DNA of 64,000 nt from an uncultured Anaerolineaceae bacterium (lineage in GTDB: Bacteria; Chloroflexota; Anaerolineae; Anaerolineales; Anaerolineaceae), in the NCBI GenBank assembly GCA_938020565.1, contig CALIHP010000013.1:1-64000 (forward strand), read 5' to 3'. Positions 1 through 8,140 of this stretch are shown one piece after another. Each line of letters opens with the position of its first letter. Within the stretch, counting starts at the first letter, position 1. Under the pieces are notes generated by a model. That model was given only the letters and a program-made list of their open reading frames with translations, searched no databases and was not told the origin of the DNA. Both the position numbers and the translations under genes were made by a program.

Positions 1-1499
1 CTCATTCCGTCCTCGCGCGACAGGTCGAACCCGCCGATATTGTAGCTGGCGGCCAGCTCCCCTGTCTGGGTCCGCGGATGATCAAAGACGAACGAGCCGG
101 TGATTACGCGGCTGCGGATCAGCCATGGAGATACGCAGAGCGCCAGCCCCAGAACGAGCCATCCGGCGACGGCCGCGCGCCGCTTCAGCGCAGCGTTCCG
201 GTTCGCGAAAATCGCGGTCGGAAGCGCGACGAGGAGCAGGATCAGGCTCTGCGTTCGGATCAGCGTCAGGATCCCCAGCGCCCCGCCGCTGAGCAGCGCG
301 AAAAACCGCGCGCGCGGCGAACCGGAACGCGCCGCGGCCGCATATTGAATCAACGCCCAGAAAAAAAACGCCGCCGCCAGCGCCGCCGGCAAGTCGGCGA
401 AAAAATACTTCGTGATCGAAACGTTATGCGCATATGTCGCCGCGAAAATACCATGCGTCTCGCGAAGAATACAAAGCGCGGCCGCCGCGGCGCCCGCGCC
501 GCGGCTATGCAGCGCAGCGCCGACCTGATAGATCACGACCGGAAGCAGCGCTAAAATCAGCGTCTGGCAAACGATCACCGATTCGTAGCGGACGCCGAAT
601 GGCAGGTGACACAGCGCCAGGATCAGGATATACAGCGGCCGCGGCGGAATATCCGCGCCCTTGAACCCCATCCCGTTCATCAGCGCGCGCGCGTAATGAC
701 CGTAAAAAGCGCCGTCCGAAAACGGGTACGTTTCGAAATTCGGTTCGCGTCCCGGCGGCGAGAAAAACCCATGCTGATTCGGGATCGAAAGCCAGACGAG
801 CGCGGCCGTCAAATAGATCGCAACAGGGATGAGCCATGCCGAATATCGAGCGGCGAATGGAGTCCGAAGGCCGCCCCAGACCGCCAGGAGCAGCGCCCAG
901 ACGACCAGAAGATGCCATTCGAGAAGCGGGACCGTCGGCTCGCCCCAGAACGCGTTTTCCTTCGTCAGCCCAAGCCCCGTCCGCCAAACCGTCAGCGCGA
1001 CCAGCGACATCATCCCGAGCAGCGCAATAAAAATCCGCGCTTTCGTCCGACCCGCCCGTGCCGCCGCCGAATCCGCGAGGAAGGGATAGAGAACCGCGCT
1101 CAGCGCCCAAACCGCCAGCGCCGCCGGTTCCAGCCGCGTCAACAGGACCCTGTCCGCAAAAATACCGGCCGTTCCCAAGCGGAGCCGAACGATCAGCGCC
1201 GCCCAGACCGCGATCCCCCCGCCGCTGATCAAGGTCGTCAGTACCGCGAACCGGCGCCCGCCGCCAGAAAACGCAGCGCGCAATCCGGACCGGAATCCTG
1301 GACGGCTGACGACCGCTCCCGCGAAAATCAACGCCGCGGCCGGCGGAAGCGCCGCCGCCCAACTCAGAAGCGACCTCCGCAGCGGCGGCGCGCCCAGCCG
1401 CAACGGACCCAGCAGCGCCAACGCCAGCGCGCTCGCCGCCAGAACGCCGCCGAGAACGGCGAAGCGCCGAATCCGGACCGAATCCCGATCGATCGTCAT
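1..1499 (-). CDS. GT-C type membrane glycosyltransferase (PMT/ArnT-like), C-terminus beyond window
   Basis: Reading leftwards from an ATG at 1499, the frame stays open to base 1 (about 499 codons), so the 3' end is missing. The product is a polytopic membrane protein with many Leu/Ala/Val-rich segments. After the first block of helices comes an extracellular loop with Asn-Gln-His-Gly-Phe-Phe and then Tyr-Pro-Phe-Ser-Asp-Gly. The acidic residue there sits where GT-C transferases of the PMT/ArnT class, which use lipid-linked sugar donors, carry a catalytic Asp. An AAGGGG ribosome site lies just upstream of 1499; an in-frame ATG at 1526 is possible but has a poorer site. The truncated gene at 61961-64000 is a paralogue with the same loop pattern. 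The sugar donor and acceptor cannot be deduced. Confidence 0.75.
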   Translation of the reverse strand, partial: MTIDRDSVRIRRFAVLGGVLAASALALALLGPLRLGAPPLRRSLLSWAAALPPAAALIFAGAVVSRPGFRSGLRAAFSGGGRRFAVLTTLISGGGIAVWAALIVRLRLGTAGIFADRVLLTRLEPAALAVWALSAVLYPFLADSAAARAGRTKARIFIALLGMMSLVALTVWRTGLGLTKENAFWGEPTVPLLEWHLLVVWALLLAVWGGLRTPFAARYSAWLIPVAIYLTAALVWLSIPNQHGFFSPPGREPNFETYPFSDGAFYGHYARALMNGMGFKGADIPPRPLYILILALCHLPFGVRYESVIVCQTLILALLPVVIYQVGAALHSRGAGAAAAALCILRETHGIFAATYAHNVSITKYFFADLPAALAAAFFFWALIQYAAAARSGSPRARFFALLSGGALGILTLIRTQSLILLLVALPTAIFANRNAALKRRAAVAGWLVLGLALCVSPWLIRSRVITGSFVFDHPRTQTGELAASYNIGGFDLSREDGM

Positions 1500-1626
1500 G
1501 AAGCCCCTTTCCGCTCGCCGCTTCATGTTGGAAGACGCGAGCGCGATAAATCCGTTTATTATTATAAAAGAAGACGGACGGCCGCGCCCGAAGCGCGGAA
1601 CCGATCCGCCAACGCGAGGGATTATC
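1500..1626. promoter_or_regulatory. divergent intergenic region, likely promoters
   Basis: This 127-base gap separates the leftward membrane glycosyltransferase from larB. Its core at 1551-1570 is the only AT-rich stretch. On the minus strand it contains a perfect TATAAT (1561-1566 on plus), a candidate -10 for the glycosyltransferase gene; no good -35 box is visible. On the plus strand TATTAT/TTATAA words could serve larB. GAGGG at 1616-1620 is the larB ribosome site. Confidence 0.4.
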
Positions 1627-2427
1627 ATGCGCAATCAACAAACGAACGCCGCCGAAACGCTCGATTTAAGCGACGGCGCGCTCAAAAAAATCTTCGAATC
1701 CGTCGCCGCCGGAAGGCTGAGCCCCGACGACGCGCTCGCGCGCTACCGCGAAAAGAAGGCCGAAGCCGTCGGCGAATTCGCCGTCCTCGATACCGACCGC
1801 GCGAACCGGACCGGGTTCCCGGAGGTCATCTTCGGACAGGGGAAAAGCGACGACCAGATCGTGACGATTTTCCGGCGGCTGCGCGCGAAAAATCGCTGCG
1901 TCATGGCGACGCGAATCACGGCCGACGTTTACGGCCGAATCCAGAGCGAGATTCCTGAAGCCGAATATGACCCGCTGGCTAAAATCCTGTATACCCGCGA
2001 TCCGGAAAAGCCGCTTCGGCCCGGGATTACCGTCATAACCGCCGGAACCGCCGACCTGCCGATCGCCGCCGAAGCGGCGCTGACCGCCGAGCTGATCGGG
2101 AACGACGTTCTCCGGATCCAGGACGTCGGCGTCTCCGGGATCCATCGCCTCTTCAACCGGCTCGACGAGATTCGCGCCTCGCGGGTTATCGTCGTCGCCG
2201 CAGGGATGGAAGGGGCGCTCGCGAGCGTCGTCGGCGGCCTTGTCAGCTGCCCGGTGATCGCGCTGCCGACGAGCGTCGGATATGGCGCGTCGTTTCATGG
2301 ACTGGCCGCGCTGCTGACGATGCTGAACGCCTGCGCGAATGGGATCGCCGTCGTCAATATCGACAATGGGTTCGGGGCCGGCTATCTTGCCGCGAAAATT
2401 AACGCGATGGGCTGCGACGGCGGATGA
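1627..2427 (+). CDS. larB: LarB, nickel-pincer cofactor biosynthesis carboxylase/hydrolase
   Basis: The 266-residue protein matches LarB, which carboxylates nicotinic acid adenine dinucleotide and splits off AMP to give pyridinium-3,5-biscarboxylate mononucleotide, the first step of nickel-pincer nucleotide synthesis (family knowledge). The C-terminal half (residues 130-260) is a PurE/AIR-carboxylase-like domain with GTADLP near 140, the Gly-rich SVGYGASFHG near 216-225 and a cysteine at 236 in LNACANG, which matches the catalytic Cys region of LarB. The ATG at 1627 was chosen because GAGGG lies seven bases upstream; a longer frame from 1498 has no ribosome site and would add a non-conserved leader. 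The stop overlaps the larE start (ATGA), so the two are translationally coupled. Confidence 0.9.
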   Translation: MRNQQTNAAETLDLSDGALKKIFESVAAGRLSPDDALARYREKKAEAVGEFAVLDTDRANRTGFPEVIFGQGKSDDQIVTIFRRLRAKNRCVMATRITADVYGRIQSEIPEAEYDPLAKILYTRDPEKPLRPGITVITAGTADLPIAAEAALTAELIGNDVLRIQDVGVSGIHRLFNRLDEIRASRVIVVAAGMEGALASVVGGLVSCPVIALPTSVGYGASFHGLAALLTMLNACANGIAVVNIDNGFGAGYLAAKINAMGCDGG

Positions 2428-3275
2428 AACCCGAATTACGCGAAAAATACGAGCGCCTCCGGAAAATCCTGAGCTCGTTCCCGTCCGCGATCGCCGCGTT
2501 CTCCGCCGGCGTTGACAGCGCCCTCCTCGCCGTCGTCGCCGCAGACGTCCTGGGCGACCGGTTCAGCGCGCTGACGATCCTTTCGGATTTCAACCCGCCT
2601 GAGCTCCGCGCCGCCGCGGAAGCGTTCGCGGCGCGCTTTGGCTTCCGGCATGAATGGATCCGCGTTGAAATCGAAGAAGATCCGGAAATCCTGCGGAATC
2701 CGCCCGATCGCTGTTACCGGTGTAAAAAGCTCATGATGGAGCGGATCTGGGCGATCGCCCGGGAACGCGGCGCCGCAGTCGTTATCGAAGGACAGAACGC
2801 CGACGACGGAAAGGTTTATCGCCCGGGAAGACGGGCGGTCGAGGAAACCGGAACGCGGTCGCCGCTCGCGGAAGCCGGACTGACCAAGGCGGAAATCCGC
2901 GCGCTTTCGAAAGAGCTCGGACTGCCGACCTGGAACGCGCCCGCTTCGCCCTGCCTCGCAACGCGGATCCCGTATAACGTACCGATCCGGCGGGCCGATC
3001 TCGATCGGATCGCCGAAGCGGAACGCAGGATTAAGGAGCTCGGGATTGCGGACTGCCGCGTCCGGCTGATCGCCGGGATCGCCGTGATCGAAGTCGCGCC
3101 GGAGGACATGGAGACGGTTCTCAGCGCCAGGGAGGCGCTGAATACGCGGCTGCGCGCGCTCGGCTTTGAGCGCTGCGTTCTCGATTTAGGGGGTTACCGG
3201 AGCGGGAGCTTTGACGGCGGATTAATGACGCGGCCTGGAGCGCAGGGAGGAAAACGCTTCCCGCGCGTCGAATAG
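2424..3275 (+). CDS. larE: LarE, ATP-dependent sulfur transferase, three-cysteine type
   Basis: LarE adenylates the carboxylates of the LarB product and inserts sulfur, giving the bis-thiocarboxylate used by LarC for nickel insertion. The 283-residue protein has the N-type PP-loop as SAGVDS (residues 27-32) and the PASPCLATRIPY segment with Cys177, the position of the sacrificial cysteine in Lactobacillus plantarum LarE. It also has Cys97-x2-Cys100 (RCYRCKK). Three cysteines at these places fit the LarE branch reported to hold a [4Fe-4S] cluster and to act without self-sacrifice; that assignment is inferred from the motif. No larC or larA is in the window. The last 54 bases overlap the convergent higA-immA gene. 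Confidence 0.92.
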   Translation: MKPELREKYERLRKILSSFPSAIAAFSAGVDSALLAVVAADVLGDRFSALTILSDFNPPELRAAAEAFAARFGFRHEWIRVEIEEDPEILRNPPDRCYRCKKLMMERIWAIARERGAAVVIEGQNADDGKVYRPGRRAVEETGTRSPLAEAGLTKAEIRALSKELGLPTWNAPASPCLATRIPYNVPIRRADLDRIAEAERRIKELGIADCRVRLIAGIAVIEVAPEDMETVLSAREALNTRLRALGFERCVLDLGGYRSGSFDGGLMTRPGAQGGKRFPRVE

Positions 3276-4226
3276 AACGCCGTTCTCAGCGAACTCCTCT
3301 TCAGCTTCGCGGATCACGGTATCGACTATGCCCGGTTCGACGTCCAGGGCTGAAAACCGCCAATCAGGTTGCGCCAACATTAACGAGTTATCAAGAACAA
3401 TGATCCTTGCATACTGCTTCTGGAAAACGTACCCCAATTCATGGAATATCAGGAACCAGAAAGCGTGCCAATCCGAATTTCGCTGATTGATAACTATCAT
3501 CGCCCTGTCCCGCGTAAGCCATTTTACCGCGCCGCACAGACCGCAGTTCGCTAAATCCGGCAAAACGATCAACACAACCCCGCAGGCATTCAGCAAAGAC
3601 TGAATTTTAACGAGGGAACTGTCCGAATCGTCTTCGGCAAGCGCCCTGATTTTCGGGAGCGCATCCATAAGCGCCTGTTCATTAAACTCCGGCGCTTCGG
3701 TCTCGCCGCCAACCGTCATCGCCGTTTGGATCCACGCATTTGCGCGGACATTATTCATTTCTGCGCCCGGGCTTCCGAAAATCCGGGACTGGATCAGGTA
3801 ATCCCGCTTTTTTAACACGTTTAAATCCGACACGCGCAGAAACCGCTGCAAATTCAAAACTCTTTGCGCTGAAGATTCCGTTTTTTCAACGAACCCATTC
3901 GTAACGAAATACGCGTAATCCAACATGCGCAAAATTTCCTCTTGCGCTTCGTCCCCTTTTTCGCGATCGATTTCAATGATCTTCGCGTTATACTGCGCGT
4001 TCAGGTTGAGCCACAAATTCACTGACGTTCCGAAGACGATCGCCAACCCGTTCGCCATTCGATTGGACAGCGGCGCTTTTCCATTCAGAAGAAGGCTGAC
4101 CGTTTTCTCAGTCGTATCAAGCCGCTGTGCTAATTCCTTTTGACTCATTGCGAATTCCCCCAGCAGCTCCTGAACATAATATCCAGGGTGAAACGCAATT
4201 ATATTTTTATAAATCGTTTTATTCAT
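3222..4226 (-). CDS. HigA-type antitoxin fused to degenerate ImmA/IrrE peptidase domain
   Basis: This 334-residue protein starts with a HigA/XRE helix-turn-helix (residues about 25-60, with SQKELAQRLDTTEKTVSLLLNGK) and continues into a long C-terminal domain of the ImmA/IrrE metallopeptidase type. The zinc motif is HELGY (residues 262-266) instead of HExxH, so the second metal-binding His is Tyr and peptidase activity is doubtful. The ATG at 4226 was taken because it overlaps the end of the toxin gene by eight bases and matches the usual HigA start; the frame extends further upstream without homology. It probably neutralises the upstream HigB-like toxin and represses their shared promoter at 4583-4636. 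The C-terminus overlaps larE on the opposite strand. Confidence 0.82.
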   Translation of the reverse strand: MNKTIYKNIIAFHPGYYVQELLGEFAMSQKELAQRLDTTEKTVSLLLNGKAPLSNRMANGLAIVFGTSVNLWLNLNAQYNAKIIEIDREKGDEAQEEILRMLDYAYFVTNGFVEKTESSAQRVLNLQRFLRVSDLNVLKKRDYLIQSRIFGSPGAEMNNVRANAWIQTAMTVGGETEAPEFNEQALMDALPKIRALAEDDSDSSLVKIQSLLNACGVVLIVLPDLANCGLCGAVKWLTRDRAMIVINQRNSDWHAFWFLIFHELGYVFQKQYARIIVLDNSLMLAQPDWRFSALDVEPGIVDTVIREAEEEFAENGVLFDAREAFSSLRSRPRH

Positions 4227-4578
4227 AATGCTTCGATATCTCCCAAACCAAAACGATTTTAACGCTCTGGCAAAACAGCGCGTCACCGTCCGAAATAAGT
4301 TCTGCCCCAGTCTCATCAAGCGGAATAACGATCAGGCGCCAACCCAATTTTCGTCCGATATCCAACGCGTACTGGTTCTGGCGACTTCCGCTGAGACCGT
4401 GCAGCCTGTAATTGAATTTCCCAACCTCCGCTAAATTTTCAGCAGCCAAAATCAGGTTGATCAGCTTCAAAAGTTTCTCAGCCGCTATCGGACCGATTTT
4501 CTTTACCGCGGCACGAAAATCGCCGCAAATTTTCTCATCCTTTTTATCCCGGTAGACGATTTTAATGAGAACCTCCAA
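4219..4578 (-). CDS. higB: HigB-like RelE-superfamily toxin
   Basis: The 119-residue product resembles HigB/RelE-fold mRNA interferases encoded ahead of their antitoxin: a small basic protein with FNYRLHGLSGSRQNQYALDI in the core, as in plasmid-maintenance killer proteins. It sits directly upstream of, and overlaps, the HigA-ImmA antitoxin gene, the typical toxin-first order of hig modules. The start is odd. The frame begins with TTG at 4578, but that codon is part of the GGAGG that would make a ribosome site for an ATT at 4566 (Ile-Lys-Ile-Val). Either TTG with a weak AAAAGG upstream, or a rare ATT start, is used. Local composition is more AT-rich than the neighbours, consistent with transfer. 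Confidence 0.75.
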   Translation of the reverse strand: MEVLIKIVYRDKKDEKICGDFRAAVKKIGPIAAEKLLKLINLILAAENLAEVGKFNYRLHGLSGSRQNQYALDIGRKLGWRLIVIPLDETGAELISDGDALFCQSVKIVLVWEISKHYE

Positions 4579-4582
4579 AGCG

Positions 4583-4601
4583 AATTACCTTTTCGGTAAT
4601 T
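4583..4601. promoter_or_regulatory. operator for the HigA antitoxin (perfect inverted repeat)
   Basis: AATTACC (4583-4589) and GGTAATT (4595-4601) are a perfect 7-bp inverted repeat around TTTTC. It lies between the -10 box and the start of higB, over the expected transcription start, where autoregulating HigA antitoxins bind. Binding is inferred. Confidence 0.6.
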
Positions 4602-4607
4602 TCATAT

Positions 4608-4636
4608 ATTGTACAACATCAGTCCCTGAAAATCAA
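4608..4636 (-). promoter_or_regulatory. promoter of the higB-higA-immA operon
   Basis: Reading leftwards: TTGATT (4631-4636), exactly 17 bases, then TACAAT (4608-4613), close to the sigma-70 consensus. The inverted-repeat operator lies immediately downstream. Confidence 0.65.
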
Positions 4637-4714
4637 CCCCTCCCGGAAAAAATCCGGAGCTGTCATGCACCGCTTCGGATACCGGATTTTCATCACCCGT
4701 TATACGGTCATCAT

Positions 4715-5206
4715 TCATAGTACCTCTTTCTCCCGGATCGGCGCATTTCTTTTTCTCCAAACCGTCAAATCCAGAGAACAGTTCGTCAGCAGATCGACGA
4801 GATCATCGCCGCGGATATTTTCCGCACGAATCCAATATTCCGTCATTTCAGCGCGCAGATCTTCAAGTCTGGAACGAATCCGGTTCGGGAGAAACGAATT
4901 ATTGGCGACCCGGATCGAATATTTATTCTGACCGCTATACAGAATCGCCGCGCCCCGGATCAGGTCCGTCAGGAACAGGATCCGCGTACGCTCATGCCGG
5001 TCAACATAAATACCCGCCGCAGGGCTCAGCGCGACGTTCGGCGCAACCTGAACAATCGTCAGCAGGGCGATCATTATGGGCGAGGTCGTCTTATCATAGA
5101 TATAAATTAAAATAAAAAAATCAAATATCCATTCTCCCCAGGAGGAAATAAACTGCCCGATAACCAGCGGAAGAAGCTCAGGCGTCAGAACGGCTTTTCT
5201 TCTCAT
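4715..5206 (-). pseudogene. truncated MFS permease (N-terminal third only)
   Basis: The first ~92 residues are a clear major-facilitator N-terminus: SSWGEWIFDFFILIYIYD, two or three membrane segments, and a VDRHERTRILFLTDLIRGA loop typical of the MFS_3/enterobactin-exporter branch. After that the reading frame continues for about 70 charged residues with no membrane segment and no MFS resemblance, ending at 163 residues where complete members have about 400. A deletion that joined the N-terminus to unrelated or out-of-frame DNA is the simplest reading. The start has an AAGGAG ribosome site six bases upstream, so translation may still occur. It sits next to the toxin-antitoxin module and another remnant, in a locally decayed stretch. 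Confidence 0.65.
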
Positions 5207-5220
5207 ACAAAACTCCTTAT

Positions 5221-5340
5221 CTACGACTCACCGACCGCTATAAAGGGGAGATACTCGTCAATTTTCATCGTCTGAAGCGCCGGGAACTCTGCGAGCGCCC
5301 AGAACAGCTTGTCGATTGCGGAACGCCAGGATTTACGCTG
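5221..5340 (-). pseudogene. C-terminal remnant of an unidentified gene
   Basis: In the frame just upstream of the MFS remnant, about 39 codons (ending ...KIDEYLPFIAVGES, stop at 5221) read like a normal protein tail, but an in-frame TGA at 5341 cuts it off and no start is available. The stop lies 14 bases before the MFS start, as in an operon. I do not recognise the family. It probably belonged to the same decayed operon. Confidence 0.35.
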
Positions 5341-5509
5341 TCAAACCTGTTCAGAAAACATTAGTTCTATTTTTATCCATCTCTTTTCACCCGTCAAGAT
5401 TAAATATTGTTTAAATATCAAAACGGATCGCGCCGGTTTCCTCCCGAAATCTATCAGCGCAATCCGTTGAATCCTGACGAGCGCGGTTCGCCTCCGCCGC
5501 GGCGATTCC

Positions 5510-7072
5510 CTATCCCGCGCGCGCGGCAATCATTTTTTTCATCGCCTGAATCAGCTCATCCAGCGCAATTTCGCCCCGCTCGCTCATCATCGCGACCGTC
5601 GCTTTCGGGATCATGATCCGCGCCAGCGGCGTATTCAGCATCTTAAAATTCGGGCGCAGCCTGACCAGCTCTTCCTTCATCCATGGATAACGAGCCAGCA
5701 GATCCGACAGCTTCGTTTCCGCGCTGATTTCGATCGCGCCGCTTCCCACGGTCGTCTGCGGCGGTTCCACGGAAGGAGCCGCCGCGGTGGCATCCTCCGC
5801 TTTCTCCTTCTTTTCCGCGCCTCCCGCGTCCTCGTTCCAGGTCAGCAGCGTCCGCGAGCCTTCGAGACTGCGGATATGAAGCGCATCCTGCATCATCTCC
5901 AGTACGCCTCGGAAATTCCCCGCGTCGTCCCGGACGGCGACATATTTAATATAGACAAAAAAGTTTTCCTTATTGATCCAGAACTCCGCCGTGTCCTTCT
6001 CGCCGCTCCGGAAGCGGTCAATAATCTCCTTGACGACATGAACGCTGGCCTTCGGATGACAGTTTTTGACGTCGCGGCCGATGACATTCTTGCTGCGCGG
6101 AAAGACCCGGTGCTCCGTATCGGAGTAGAATTTGACGATTTCGTTCTCGTCGACGTAAGAAATATCGACCGGCAGGTGGCGGAAAATCAGGTTAATTTGA
6201 TCAAGCGTCAGCTTCCCGGTCCGAACGTCGAGGACCTCATCCTGATCTTTTCCCAGCCCGTATTTCCCAAGCAGCTTCGATAAATCCCGGACGAATTCAT
6301 TTTCATTCGCAGAGGCGGTCTCCGGGACGTTCCGCTCCGGCAGGGCTGACGTCTCGATCCAGGCAAATCCGATCTCGCGGTCGCCGGATTTCATTTCCTC
6401 AAACTCCGCATTGCTGATCATTTTTAACGACGTCGGATACAGGACCGATTCTTCCTTCGAAATCAGGTCGCGGATGTCTTCGACCAGCGTCGGCTGCATC
6501 CGGATAAAAGCTTCCTCGTCTCCATCTTCGAGAAGCTTCCACAGGTCCCGGATTTCGTCGCGAATATAATCGTCAAGCGTCCACATGATCGTCGTCGGCC
6601 GGTCGAAACCTTTCTTCTCCAGCAGCGAATACAGTTGGTTCTGCTTTCGGGAGAGATGAATCCGAAACTGAGTCAGACGGTCGTACAGCTCATGCCACTG
6701 ATTCCGGATCACCGGATACTGAACGAGATCTTCAATCTCCAGCAATATCTTCCGCATCGCGTCGTTCTCGCGCAGATAACAGGCGATCGGATGATCCCGG
6801 TCGAGGGCTGGTTTCTCCTCGACGAGAACTTCCTCGAATAACACGAGCATTTCCTGAATCTTTTCCTTTTCCTGAAAATTCTCATGGCATTCTTTCATCT
6901 GCTGTTCCGCGAGCGCGATATCCGAAGGCGTTACACGCTTCACCTCTTCGCGCATGCGCCGCCGCGCAGCTTCCTGCGTAATTGCGCCGGCCTCGTACGC
7001 TTTATGAATCTCAACAATTAACGCGATCTTATTCATGTCCGCGTCCTGAATATATTTTTGCATGTCGTCCAT
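5510..7072 (-). CDS. DUF438 / hemerythrin-like / PAS sensor protein with DUF1858 tail
   Basis: A soluble 520-residue protein. The N-terminal ~75 residues match DUF438 (KIALIVEIHKAYEAGAITQEAARRRMREEVKRV). A hemerythrin-type helical bundle follows (about 85-230), with the DHPIACYLREN and RIHLSRKQNQLYSLLEKKG elements. A PAS-like domain (about 290-400) carries DISYVDENEIVKFYSDTEHRVFPRSKNVIGRDVKNCHP, which is typical of this family. A linker rich in Ala/Glu/Pro leads to a DUF1858-like end (DLLARYPWMKEELVRLRPNFKML). Such proteins are thought to sense redox state, NO or O2 through a diiron or heme site, but their function is not established. GGAGG lies seven bases before the ATG. Transcribed alone; the importer operon ends upstream at a terminator. 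Confidence 0.85.
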   Translation of the reverse strand: MDDMQKYIQDADMNKIALIVEIHKAYEAGAITQEAARRRMREEVKRVTPSDIALAEQQMKECHENFQEKEKIQEMLVLFEEVLVEEKPALDRDHPIACYLRENDAMRKILLEIEDLVQYPVIRNQWHELYDRLTQFRIHLSRKQNQLYSLLEKKGFDRPTTIMWTLDDYIRDEIRDLWKLLEDGDEEAFIRMQPTLVEDIRDLISKEESVLYPTSLKMISNAEFEEMKSGDREIGFAWIETSALPERNVPETASANENEFVRDLSKLLGKYGLGKDQDEVLDVRTGKLTLDQINLIFRHLPVDISYVDENEIVKFYSDTEHRVFPRSKNVIGRDVKNCHPKASVHVVKEIIDRFRSGEKDTAEFWINKENFFVYIKYVAVRDDAGNFRGVLEMMQDALHIRSLEGSRTLLTWNEDAGGAEKKEKAEDATAAAPSVEPPQTTVGSGAIEISAETKLSDLLARYPWMKEELVRLRPNFKMLNTPLARIMIPKATVAMMSERGEIALDELIQAMKKMIAARAG

Positions 7073-7160
7073 GTTGGTTCCTCCAGATGGATTGGTGAGT
7101 AGAGTTTACCATTGATTAGCCAACCCTAACGTTAACAACAGATAAAAACGCGGCCCCGGA

Positions 7161-7191
7161 AAATAAAACAGGGAACCCGAAGATCCCCTGT
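7161..7191 (-). terminator. Rho-independent terminator of the BMP importer operon
   Basis: Reading leftwards, an 8-bp stem (7184-7191 with 7168-7175, one G-T pair), an eight-base loop and then TTTTATTTT. It follows the last permease gene by about 30 bases. Confidence 0.7.
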
Positions 7192-7222
7192 CCATATCCG
7201 AACGCGGCGCAGACCGGTCCGC

Positions 7223-8140
7223 TCAGTTCTCCTTGATATACGGTTCGCCCAGCTTCGCCGGAACGTTAAACGATCGCCGCGTAATCGTCAGCGCGATCGT
7301 CAGCAGGTACGGCAGCGCGATAAACAGCTCGTTCGGGAAAAAGCTCTGCCCGCCCAGCGACTGCATGTAAATCGCGACCGCCTCCGCCAGACCGAAAACG
7401 ATCGTCCCGACCAGCGCCCCCTTCGGGTTCCAGTTCCCGAGGAAGCAGATCGCAAACGCGATCCAGCCGCGGCCGCCAATGATATTATCCGCGAACATGC
7501 CCAGGTAACCGATCGAATAAAACGAGCCGGCGATCCCGCCCATGACGCCCGACAGCAGCACCATCAGGAAACGGACGCGGTTGACGCTGATCCCCGCGAC
7601 GTCGACCGCTTCCGGATTTTCTCCCGTCGACCGGATCGTCAGCCCCCAGGAGGTCCGATAAAGGATAAACGCGCTGATCGGGAGCAGGAGATAAATCCCG
7701 TAGGTCAGGATATTCTGATCAAACAGGATCGGACCGATCCAGGGAATCTTCGACAGCAGCGGGACCGGCAGGCTCGGCAGCGGCCGGACCGTCAGCGGCG
7801 TCGTCGGGACGCCGAAGATGACCCGCTGGAAAAAGGCGCAGATCCCGACGGCGAGAATATTCAGCGCCGTCCCGGTCACGACCTGATGCTGCTTCATGAA
7901 AACGGTAATCCAGCCGTACACGGCCGCCAGCAGCAAGCCGCCGAGAATCGCCCAGATCAGCCCGAGCGCCAGGCTCCCGGTCAGGTATGCGCCGGTGAAG
8001 CCGGCCCAGGCCCCGATCAGGAAAATCCCCTCGATCGCCGTGACCATCATCCCGGAGCGTTCCGCGTAAACTTCGGATATCGCGCCGTAGAGGAGCGGCG
8101 TACTCATCAGCACCGCGCGTGAAAGCAGTCCGAGAATCAT
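7223..8140 (-). CDS. BMP-type ABC importer, permease 2
   Basis: The 305-residue membrane protein has eight to nine hydrophobic segments and the branched-chain/ribose-type permease fold (BPD_transp_2). It resembles NupQ/YufQ-type permeases of nucleoside importers: signature segments LLYGAISEVYAERSGMMVTAIEGIFL at the N-terminus and NPEAVDVAGISVNRVRFLMVLLSGVMGG in the cytoplasmic loop. Its start overlaps the stop of the other permease gene by four bases (ATGA), showing coupling. Last gene of the importer operon. The substrate is inferred from the family (nucleosides or related bases), not shown by the sequence. Confidence 0.88.
   Translation of the reverse strand: MILGLLSRAVLMSTPLLYGAISEVYAERSGMMVTAIEGIFLIGAWAGFTGAYLTGSLALGLIWAILGGLLLAAVYGWITVFMKQHQVVTGTALNILAVGICAFFQRVIFGVPTTPLTVRPLPSLPVPLLSKIPWIGPILFDQNILTYGIYLLLPISAFILYRTSWGLTIRSTGENPEAVDVAGISVNRVRFLMVLLSGVMGGIAGSFYSIGYLGMFADNIIGGRGWIAFAICFLGNWNPKGALVGTIVFGLAEAVAIYMQSLGGQSFFPNELFIALPYLLTIALTITRRSFNVPAKLGEPYIKEN

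Noticed and set aside
505..1641. A long minus-strand frame of 378 codons rich in Arg and Gly
   Set aside because: It is an alternative frame of the real membrane-protein gene (1-1499), whose frame gives clear membrane helices and matches the right-end paralogue.
606..1958. A 450-codon plus-strand frame rich in Arg, Gln and Pro
   Set aside because: GC-rich antisense shadow of the membrane protein gene running into larB; no domain or ribosome site.
3222..3275. Shared end of larE and higA-immA as a gene fusion
   Set aside because: They are convergent; both end normally and simply overlap by 54 bases.
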